DNA of 5,410 nucleotides from DUAL01 sp964478325 (lineage in GTDB: Bacteria > Bacteroidota > Bacteroidia > Flavobacteriales > BACL11): NCBI GenBank assembly GCA_964478325.1, contig CAYZIA010000096.1, forward strand, positions 1-5,410, in the 5' to 3' direction. Below, in pieces: positions 1 through 5,410 of this stretch. Under the pieces are notes generated by a model. It had not been told where the DNA came from and made no database searches. It was given only the letters and a program-made list of their open reading frames with translations. The translations under genes and the position numbers were made by a program. Numbering within the stretch: position 1 is the stretch's first letter; every line of letters begins with the position of its first letter.

Positions 1-918
1 AAAATAAGGACGAATAACCCCTGATGAATTGGATGCCGTGGAATAAATTCCAATATTTGAAAAAGCAGTATCTATTCCATTTACGGAATAACATTCTACA
101 TAATAAAAAGTAGCGGGCTGTAATCCAGTTAAATTCATAGTATGAGTCAGGGTATTTCCTCCATTATTAATTGTTATTCCTAATCCGGAAGAAAGTCCAT
201 AGTTACAATTTGTAGTAGAGGAATCTGAAATGGTCCAAGACAAATCAAAAGATGTAGTTGTAATGTTGGATTGCACAACTGCAGAAGTAAAGATTAAAGC
301 ACCTGTTTGTATAATATCAGAAGAATCTCTTGGCAGAATCTGATAGCCATCATTTGCCGGAACCGAGAATGTATATTGAGAAGAAATTCCAATAAGTGTA
401 ATAGGGCCTATTGGAATAAGGGAATTTTCTAATGGGTTTCCAGCTCTTATATACACTTTTCCTGTTTCTCCATTTGCTGTAAAATCGTGTGTTCCCACTA
501 TAAAAAGAGAGCCACCACTATTAAAAATTACATTATTAATCTGAACTAATTCTGATTCTGTATTTTCTCCTACTTGAATTGGGGTAATCAATTGGGGGAT
601 TATTGAATTTCCTGTAGAATTTGTAATGTTTGAATTAACAGGAGTCATTTCCATAAGCCCATTATAGTCAACTAAAACACCACTTACTGTAACTTCTTCT
701 CCTCTTACCACTCCGCTTAAGGCAGTAGGGTCATATAACGCTAATCCTGCTGTAGAGTCTTCAATATATCGAATTGGACCAAGTTCATCTCCATTAGTTA
801 CTATTCCTGTAACAGTTACGGTTGCTCCAACTCCTTGAGATCTTGCTGTTGCAATATCCTGTGCAAAACCCACTACTGATATGAGTGTTGCAATAATTAA
901 TGTTGTTGTCTTTTTCAT
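1..918 (-). CDS. Secreted multidomain protein: OB-like segments plus fibronectin type III, C-terminus cut by window edge
   Basis: The frame is open for 306 codons from ATG 918 to the window edge, so the C-terminus is missing. Residues 1-20 form a signal peptide (MKK start, hydrophobic core, GFA|Q cleavage site). Residues about 21-100 resemble an OB-fold: V-T-V-T-G-I-V, then YIEDSTAGLALYD, then V-T-V-S-G-V-L and YNGLMEM. Residues about 107-205 look like a second OB-like/DUF5689-type segment (ELVQINNVIF, SGG, PITLIGISSQY, YQILPRDSSDI). Residues about 207-298 look like fibronectin type III (LTGLQPATFYYVECYS) with two cysteines, C240 and C274. OB modules of this kind are known from secreted nucleases and phosphoesterases. 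An in-frame ATG at 936 would add MNNYYK and sits just after an in-frame TAA; 918 is preferred because it gives the more typical signal peptide. The gene follows the receptor stop by 28 nt (10 nt from ATG 936), so it is probably cotranscribed. No catalytic domain or T9SS tail is visible; either could lie beyond the edge. The reading frame and export are secure, the domain names moderately so, and the function is unknown. Confidence 0.82.
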   Translation of the reverse strand, partial: MKKTTTLIIATLISVVGFAQDIATARSQGVGATVTVTGIVTNGDELGPIRYIEDSTAGLALYDPTALSGVVRGEEVTVSGVLVDYNGLMEMTPVNSNITNSTGNSIIPQLITPIQVGENTESELVQINNVIFNSGGSLFIVGTHDFTANGETGKVYIRAGNPLENSLIPIGPITLIGISSQYTFSVPANDGYQILPRDSSDIIQTGALIFTSAVVQSNITTTSFDLSWTISDSSTTNCNYGLSSGLGITINNGGNTLTHTMNLTGLQPATFYYVECYSVNGIDTAFSNIGIYSTASNSSGVIRPYF

Positions 919-946
919 TTTGTAATAGTTATTCATTATTTAATTA

Positions 947-3754
947 TTAAAAAGTAAATTTTGCAGACATGTTAACTCTTCTGCCCAAACCGAAAAATAC
1001 CCCTGCTGATTTTGCATCAAAATCTTGAAAATTAGCATTGTAAGGGTCATTGTTTTGTGCATCTGAAATATAAATCTCATTTAACAAGTTTAATATACTT
1101 AATCGTATATCTAATTTGTTCTTTTCTGATAATTTGAACTTGTAGCCCGCATGCAAATCTAGTAATTGATAAGATGGGATTTTCCAAGATTCTCTCTTAG
1201 CATTTTCTCCATTTAAAGATAAAGGATCAAAATCGGCATAATAATCTTCAAAAAAGGTTCCTCTTAATTTCAAATAGGCGTGAGGTACTGGTTCATATCT
1301 AATACTAAGTCCGAATTGAGTTTGAGCAGCATCCCCAACATGAACTCCATCCGCATCAAAAGCTGCAATAATCTCATTGCCAAAATCATCCACAATAGGA
1401 TTATTATCATCATCTAAGAACCTAACTGTATCTGAGGAAGTCCATCTCCAATCACCCAATGAGAGTAATCCTTCTATGCTAATTTTTTGATTAATTTTCA
1501 AAGCGAAATCCATTTCCACTCCTTTATGTAAAGCATTCATTCCATTGATGTTTGCTTTAAAAAGCACATCATCCACCATTACTGATACTCCTCCATTTGC
1601 AGGTTTGTTCTCCCAGATAGTATAATAGCCATTTACATTAGCCGAAAATAAGGAGGAACGATATGAATAACCTCCTTCCACTGCCTTTACCTGTTCATTA
1701 CGAATATCTCTAAAAAGTTGATTGCTATAATCATATATGTTATTAAATCTTGGTGCTTTGGAAATATATCCAATATTGAAAAATATATTATTGAATTCAT
1801 CTAAGTTTATATTTGCTCCTGTTTTTATAGTATATCCTTTTATCCATTTCCAAGAAGTCTCCGCTAATTTTGCTTCTTCAGAATCTCTTGTATAGAAGTT
1901 TCCGTTATGCCAAATAGTATCTTCCATCATTGTTTTATGAGCGCCAATTATGTTTCCAGTATTATCATATTCATATATAGTATTCACAGAAGTTCCCAAT
2001 GCTTCTTTATACGTTGTATCTGACAATACCAGATCTTTCTTTTTGAAATAATCGATTCTTTTATAGGCAGAGCTTGAGCCAGAGACATTAAAAAATACGC
2101 TTAACATTCCATTACTATATTCCATTTGAGAAAAAATGCCAGACCATTTTACTATTCCATCGTTATGATAACCCACTATATCTCCCACTTTTTTTACTTG
2201 TGAGTTTTGCATTCCATTTGCTTCATCAATAGCATAATCTGCTCCTAATAAATCATAAACTTCTCTATAATGTTGTCCTTTATAATAACGCATATCTAGT
2301 CCTCCAGACAGTGAAACTTCATCAGATACCTGATAATTAAGGGTAGATAAAGCTCCATACCAGAAATGATTATTGATGGAACTTCTAAGATAAGTTCCTG
2401 CTTTATTTTGCCCATCAGAATAAAGTGGGTCAATATTATTTATATTTTCATCATATGCTTCTTGTAAATTATATTGCCCATCAGTGTCATAATTATTTGT
2501 GTTTCCATTTAGACCCGTTCCTCCCCCTTGTCCAATAGAAGCATAAAAAATATTTGAAACATAAAATTTATTATTTACTGTCCAGAAATCTCTTAAAGAG
2601 AATTGAGGTTTGTGGTAATAATTTTGTTTTGTATTTAAAGTTTCTCGATTGTGGATTATATTACCATTACTATTAATAGCCCATCTGTCCAAATGTCCCC
2701 AATGTTTGTTGTAAGCAATACCTTTATTTATTGTTCTGCCAGAGAAATCAGATGTGTCTCCAAGAGATTGAGCGTAATCTTTATCATAAGTTGCAATATC
2801 ACTTTTATAAGATCTTTGCCCATGTTTTTGAGGCGCTCCCATTGCTGATAAACTGAGAATATGATTTCCTATTTCTTTCTGTATTTTTGCATAATAAAAG
2901 AAGCCCTCACTCCAAGTTTCATCTACAAAACCATTTCCTTTTTTATAAGAGCCAGCTAAAGTATATCCCCATCCATTTTCTAGCCTTCCAGAATTATAAC
3001 CAACAGATGTTCTTAATCTACCAAAAGAACCAACCGATTGCTTTATGGTTCCTCCTGCTTTATTTCCAATCCCTCTTGTCAAAATATTCATAGTTCCTCC
3101 AACTGATGGAATAGCAATTTTTGATGCCCCCAATCCTCTTTGCACTTGTATGTTTGAGGTTATTGCATCCAAGCCAAACCAATTGCTCCAATACACCCAG
3201 CCATTTTCCATATCATTTACTGGAATTCCATCAATCATTACTGCCACATTTCTTTGGTTGAACCCTCTAATAGTAATACGAGCATCTCCATCTCCGCCGC
3301 CACTTTGAGTAGCATAAACTCCTGGAGTTGAATTAAGCACCATAGGAATATCTTGCGAGGCTAATTCCTCATTTATTTTCTTCATAGGAACAGTTGAGAA
3401 GGCCACTGGTGTTTCTCTATCTCTTGCAATATCAGCTACTACTTGCACTTCATTTAGCAAGATGGTTTTTAGTTTGAAATTCAAAATTTTCGTATTTCCA
3501 TTAATAGATACGATTTTATTTATTGTTTGATATCCCACATAAGATATTTTTAAATTTCGTTCTCCTTCTTGAATAGAAATAGAATAATTGCCATCTATGT
3601 CAGTTGCAGTTCCTTTCCCCTTTCCATAAATGATAGTTGCTCCAATAAGTGCTTCTCCGGTATTTAAATCTGTTATTTTTCCGCTTAAAGTAGTTTGCGC
3701 ATCAGATACAAGACTTGAAATTACAGCAAAACCTAAAATTATAATCTTTCTCAT
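947..3754 (-). CDS. TonB-dependent outer-membrane receptor with carboxypeptidase-regulatory-like N-terminal domain
   Basis: This is a complete 935-residue receptor, a usual size for the family. It should import a bound ligand across the outer membrane using TonB-ExbBD energy. Residues 1-19 are a signal peptide (cleavage SDA|Q). Residues 22-100 are a carboxypeptidase-regulatory-like beta-sandwich (LSGKITDLNTGEALIGATI, TDIDGNYSI, ISYVGYQT). NEVQVVAD (101-108) is a possible TonB-contact segment. The plug spans about 116-230 (RETPVAFSTV, STPGVYATQSGGGDGDARI, IRGFNQRNVAVMIDGIPVND, VQRGLGASKIAIPSVGGTMNI). The rest is a beta-barrel of alternating aromatic strands ending in phenylalanine (SAKFTF), the usual signal for barrel assembly. 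The start is fixed by an in-frame TAA two codons upstream of the ATG. It lacks the long SusC-type layout, and no SusD-like lipoprotein gene is adjacent. It lies between two secreted-protein genes on the same strand, with gaps of 47 and 28 nt. The family is certain; the ligand cannot be read from sequence. Neighbouring LTD and OB modules hint at a nucleic acid or other phosphate-containing product. Confidence 0.96.
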   Translation of the reverse strand: MRKIIILGFAVISSLVSDAQTTLSGKITDLNTGEALIGATIIYGKGKGTATDIDGNYSISIQEGERNLKISYVGYQTINKIVSINGNTKILNFKLKTILLNEVQVVADIARDRETPVAFSTVPMKKINEELASQDIPMVLNSTPGVYATQSGGGDGDARITIRGFNQRNVAVMIDGIPVNDMENGWVYWSNWFGLDAITSNIQVQRGLGASKIAIPSVGGTMNILTRGIGNKAGGTIKQSVGSFGRLRTSVGYNSGRLENGWGYTLAGSYKKGNGFVDETWSEGFFYYAKIQKEIGNHILSLSAMGAPQKHGQRSYKSDIATYDKDYAQSLGDTSDFSGRTINKGIAYNKHWGHLDRWAINSNGNIIHNRETLNTKQNYYHKPQFSLRDFWTVNNKFYVSNIFYASIGQGGGTGLNGNTNNYDTDGQYNLQEAYDENINNIDPLYSDGQNKAGTYLRSSINNHFWYGALSTLNYQVSDEVSLSGGLDMRYYKGQHYREVYDLLGADYAIDEANGMQNSQVKKVGDIVGYHNDGIVKWSGIFSQMEYSNGMLSVFFNVSGSSSAYKRIDYFKKKDLVLSDTTYKEALGTSVNTIYEYDNTGNIIGAHKTMMEDTIWHNGNFYTRDSEEAKLAETSWKWIKGYTIKTGANINLDEFNNIFFNIGYISKAPRFNNIYDYSNQLFRDIRNEQVKAVEGGYSYRSSLFSANVNGYYTIWENKPANGGVSVMVDDVLFKANINGMNALHKGVEMDFALKINQKISIEGLLSLGDWRWTSSDTVRFLDDDNNPIVDDFGNEIIAAFDADGVHVGDAAQTQFGLSIRYEPVPHAYLKLRGTFFEDYYADFDPLSLNGENAKRESWKIPSYQLLDLHAGYKFKLSEKNKLDIRLSILNLLNEIYISDAQNNDPYNANFQDFDAKSAGVFFGLGRRVNMSAKFTF

Positions 3755-3769
3755 AATTTATTGACAAGA

Positions 3770-3791
3770 ATACTGATGGGAACATCAGTAT
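3770..3791 (-). repeat. Perfect inverted repeat (RNA hairpin) between the LTD gene and the receptor gene
   Basis: ATACTGATG (3770-3778) and CATCAGTAT (3783-3791) are exact reverse complements separated by GGAA. In the minus-strand transcript this gives a 9-bp stem with a UUCC loop, starting 10 nt after the stop codon of the LTD gene and ending 15 nt before the receptor ATG. The bases after the stem in the transcript read TCTTGTC, which is not a proper U-tract, so a strong intrinsic terminator is unlikely. More plausible roles are partial attenuation or a stabilising or processing hairpin that lets the first gene be expressed more than the receptor. No TAnnTTTG promoter element is visible in this 47-nt gap. 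The repeat is certain; its function is inferred. Confidence 0.7.
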
Positions 3792-3801
3792 ATTCATTCT
3801 T

Positions 3802-4722
3802 TTATTTAATAACTAATTTGTTTTCAGCTATTTCCCCATCAGTAAATTGGATATTTACAATATACGTTCCTTTAGACAAGATATTAGTTGAAATTATATT
3901 GTTTGATGAAAATAAAACAACTTCTCCCAATATATTTAACAATTCAATCTTTTTAATGTTTGTATTTGAGCTAATAACTACTACACCTCCAATATTTGCA
4001 GGATTAGGATACATTATATAAGAGACATCATCTTTTTCGTTTATTGTACTAATACTACAATCACAGCTATGTGTTCCCATTCCTGAATAAGTTCCGTCTG
4101 GCAAAGAATCATATTCCAAAGTAGGATTAAAAACAATAGGGTTCATAGTAACACCTTTTTTCACAGATGCTTTCCTAACTAATGTTTGTCTTTTGCTCCA
4201 CCAAGTCCCTCCATTTGCATCGGTGTATCCTGCTGAGGCATCATCAGTCCACGCATTACCTGGATCTTCACCTACTTTGCCAAAAATATCAATAATATTC
4301 CCATCTTTTTCTAAAGTCATCGCATCATCTCCATTAAAATAAAAAGGAGTTGGATAAATACCGCTTCCGTGCAAATCACAGGCAGCATAAAATACAGGAT
4401 CAACCGGTACAGACCAATAAGTAGAAACCCAAACAGAATCTAATTGCCCGTTTCCAATTGCAATAGCTTCTCCAGGAGTAAGGTTGCCACTTAAAGGCCA
4501 AGTATCAGGCCCTGATGTAGCCCCATTTCCATATCTATTTATAGAATATCCTGTTAAGTCAATTGAGGCATTTGTAGGGTTGTAAATTTCAATTGCATTA
4601 TTATTTGCAGGCCCTTCTATATATTCTGAAATAAATAATTCTGCACAATCCAATAATTGAGCATTTGCACTGATTACAAGAAGCATACTTATACTTAGTA
4701 GAATTTTTCTCATTTTTCTCAT
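3802..4722 (-). CDS. Secreted lamin-tail-domain protein with T9SS type A sorting tail
   Basis: This is a complete 306-residue protein. Residues 1-21 are a signal peptide (cleavage ANA|Q). Residues about 27-222 form a lamin-tail-like (LTD) immunoglobulin-fold domain, shown by LFISEYIEGPANNNAIEIYN, IDLTGYSINRYGNG, LTPGEAIAIGN, FNGDDAMTLEKDG, IIDIFGKVGEDPG and WWSKRQTLVRK. Four cysteines (26, 115, 220, 222) could form disulfides after export. Residues about 237-306 are a T9SS sorting tail: YPNPA, then IELLNILGEVV, LSKGTYIVNI and final NKLVIK. The protein should therefore cross the outer membrane and be released or anchored at the surface. Bacterial LTDs are often fused to exported nucleases or phosphoesterases; here the domain has no enzyme attached, so a binding or scaffold role is inferred. 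ATG 4722 is the earliest start (in-frame TAG 18 nt upstream); ATG 4713 is nearly as good because the first nine bases are duplicated. It is first in the probable operon with the receptor. Confidence 0.9.
   Translation of the reverse strand: MRKMRKILLSISMLLVISANAQLLDCAELFISEYIEGPANNNAIEIYNPTNASIDLTGYSINRYGNGATSGPDTWPLSGNLTPGEAIAIGNGQLDSVWVSTYWSVPVDPVFYAACDLHGSGIYPTPFYFNGDDAMTLEKDGNIIDIFGKVGEDPGNAWTDDASAGYTDANGGTWWSKRQTLVRKASVKKGVTMNPIVFNPTLEYDSLPDGTYSGMGTHSCDCSISTINEKDDVSYIMYPNPANIGGVVVISSNTNIKKIELLNILGEVVLFSSNNIISTNILSKGTYIVNIQFTDGEIAENKLVIK
4704..4721. repeat. Tandem 9-nt repeat across the start of the LTD gene
   Basis: The nonamer TTTTTCTCA occurs twice in direct tandem (4704-4712 and 4713-4721, plus-strand sense). 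On the coding strand this duplicates ATG-AGA-AAA, so the protein begins MRKMRK and has two in-frame starts. It looks like a replication-slippage duplication. The repeat is directly visible, and no function needs to be assumed. Confidence 0.75.
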
Positions 4723-4819
4723 TTTTTGATTAAGCCGCTAATTTACAAATTCGTATTAAATACTACTCTTTTTCAGTATAAATTGTTTTTTTATCTTTGG
4801 GAAAATTTGAATTTAAATT
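4723..4819. promoter_or_regulatory. Divergent intergenic region between the LTD-receptor operon and acs
   Basis: These 97 nt, strongly A/T-rich, must hold the promoters for both directions unless transcription enters from inside a neighbouring gene. The plus-strand -7 element is described separately. For the minus strand the best candidate is CGAATTTG (4753-4746), which keeps only the TTTG half of TAnnTTTG, so it is weak. Two short inverted repeats lie in the middle: GTATT-A-AATAC (4753-4763), and ATACT (4760-4764) with AGTAT (4775-4779). Either could be an operator, but such short A/T-rich repeats also arise by chance. No Shine-Dalgarno sequence precedes either gene. Confidence 0.5.
4792..4799 (+). 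promoter_or_regulatory. Candidate Bacteroidetes -7 promoter element for acs
   Basis: TATCTTTG matches the Bacteroidetes primary-sigma -7 consensus TAnnTTTG exactly. It ends 20 nt before the acs ATG, implying a short leader of roughly 15 nt. The matching -33 TTTG element is degenerate: only a T-run around 4769-4773 lies at about the right distance. The call rests on the consensus match and position alone. Confidence 0.5.
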
Positions 4820-5410
4820 ATGAATAAAAACATTTTAACATTTGAAGAGTACAAAAAAGAATATCAAAAAAGTATAAAAAATCCAGAAAAATTTTGGGAA
4901 GAAAAAGCAAATGACTTCACATGGCAGAAAAAATGGGATACAGTTTTAGATTGGGATTTCAGCAAGCCAGAAATAAAATGGTTTGAAGGGGGAAAACTTA
5001 ATATTACAGAAAATTGCTTAGATCGTCATTTAGAAAAAAAAGGCGAGCAAATAGCTATAAAATGGATTGCGAACAATCCAAATGAACAAGGCAGATGTTT
5101 ATCTTATAAATACTTACATTATGAGGTGTGTAAATTTGCGAATGTTCTAAAAAATAATGGTGCAAAAAAAAGTGACAGAATTTGCCTTTACATGCCAATG
5201 ATTCCTGAACTTGCAATTGCAGTTCTTGCTTGTGCTAGGATTGGTGCAATTCACTCTGTTGTTTTTGCTGGCTTTTCTGCAAAATCACTTTCTGATAGAA
5301 TTAATGATGCTGATTGCAATATACTTATTACTGCAGATGGTGGATTTAGAGGTGCAAAAATCATTCCCCTTAAAGAGATTGCTGATGAAGCAATGAAAAG
5401 CTCCCCATCT
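4820..5410 (+). CDS. acs: Acetyl-CoA synthetase (AMP-forming), N-terminal 197 residues, cut by window edge
   Basis: Acetyl-CoA synthetase activates acetate with ATP and CoA through an acetyl-AMP intermediate, in the cytoplasm. Only the first 197 of about 640-650 usual residues are present, with the frame open to the edge. Residues about 7-62 match the acetyl-CoA synthetase N-terminal domain (FEEYKKEYQKSIKNPEKFW, then IKWFEGGKLNITENCLDRHL at 52-71). The AMP-binding domain begins near residue 78 and includes the hallmark YMPMIPELAIAVLACARIGA (124-143) followed by HSVVFAGFS. TADGGFRGAK (171-180) corresponds to the segment that in Salmonella Acs carries CoA-contacting arginines; R177 is kept, and the second arginine is lysine here (K180). 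The A3-A10 catalytic motifs lie beyond the edge. The start is secure because an in-frame TAA lies at 4814-4816 and no other ATG intervenes. It is transcribed divergently from the receptor operon and is probably functionally unrelated to it. A related propionyl-CoA synthetase is possible but fits less well. Confidence 0.95.
   Translation, partial: MNKNILTFEEYKKEYQKSIKNPEKFWEEKANDFTWQKKWDTVLDWDFSKPEIKWFEGGKLNITENCLDRHLEKKGEQIAIKWIANNPNEQGRCLSYKYLHYEVCKFANVLKNNGAKKSDRICLYMPMIPELAIAVLACARIGAIHSVVFAGFSAKSLSDRINDADCNILITADGGFRGAKIIPLKEIADEAMKSSPS

Noticed and set aside
919..960. A/T palindrome around the receptor stop codon (TTTAAT-A-ATTAAA) as a terminator
   Set aside because: It is made only of A and T, has no G-C pairs and no following T-tract, and the next gene starts within 28 nt; chance in A/T-rich sequence explains it.
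2651..3308. Short plus-strand open frames at 2651-2848, 2887-3093 and 3045-3308
   Set aside because: They lie wholly inside the receptor gene on the opposite strand, have no recognisable domain, and the receptor frame is unmistakably coding.
947..3754. SusC-type glycan importer of a polysaccharide utilisation locus
   Set aside because: No SusD-like lipoprotein, glycoside hydrolase or hybrid sensor is encoded next to it within the window, and the neighbours carry LTD and OB modules.
3770..3791. Strong intrinsic terminator ending the LTD transcript
   Set aside because: The stem is perfect but A/T-rich and is followed by TCTTGTC, not a run of T on the transcribed sense, and the receptor gene starts 15 nt later with no visible promoter of its own.
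3761..4021. Plus-strand open frame of 86 codons opposite the 3' end of the LTD gene
   Set aside because: It is antisense to the T9SS sorting tail, which has clear family motifs; the predicted peptide shows no known domain.
5211..5396. Plus-strand open frame of 61 codons inside acs
   Set aside because: It is a frame-shifted reading of the conserved acetyl-CoA synthetase frame, which stays open through this stretch.

Overview
The window looks like chromosomal DNA of a low-GC member of the Bacteroidetes (Flavobacteriia or a relative). Four signs support this. One protein ends in a type IX secretion (T9SS) sorting tail. The TonB-dependent receptor carries an N-terminal carboxypeptidase-regulatory-like domain. 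Start codons are preceded by A/T-rich sequence with no Shine-Dalgarno motif. A TAnnTTTG -7 element lies before the plus-strand gene. No RNA gene, insertion sequence, CRISPR array or phage gene was seen.

Layout: positions 4722 down to 1 hold three minus-strand genes that read as one operon. In transcription order they are: (1) a 306-residue secreted lamin-tail-domain (LTD) protein with a T9SS tail (4722-3802); (2) after 47 nt containing a perfect 9-bp hairpin, a 935-residue TonB-dependent outer-membrane receptor (3754-947); (3) after a gap of 28 nt (or 10 nt with an alternative start), a secreted protein with two OB-like segments and a fibronectin type III-like domain (918 to 1), cut by the window edge. 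Across a 97-nt divergent intergenic region, the plus strand carries the first 197 residues of acetyl-CoA synthetase (4820-5410), an unrelated housekeeping gene cut by the right edge.

How the genes may work together: LTD and OB-fold modules commonly accompany extracellular nucleases and phosphoesterases. Here they lie on separate secreted proteins either side of a TonB receptor that has no SusD partner in view. The simplest reading is an outer-membrane uptake locus: surface or secreted proteins bind and possibly cut a polymer, and the receptor imports a product. Extracellular nucleic acid or another phosphorus-rich polymer is the leading guess for the substrate. This is inference, because no catalytic domain is visible inside the window; one may lie beyond the left edge.
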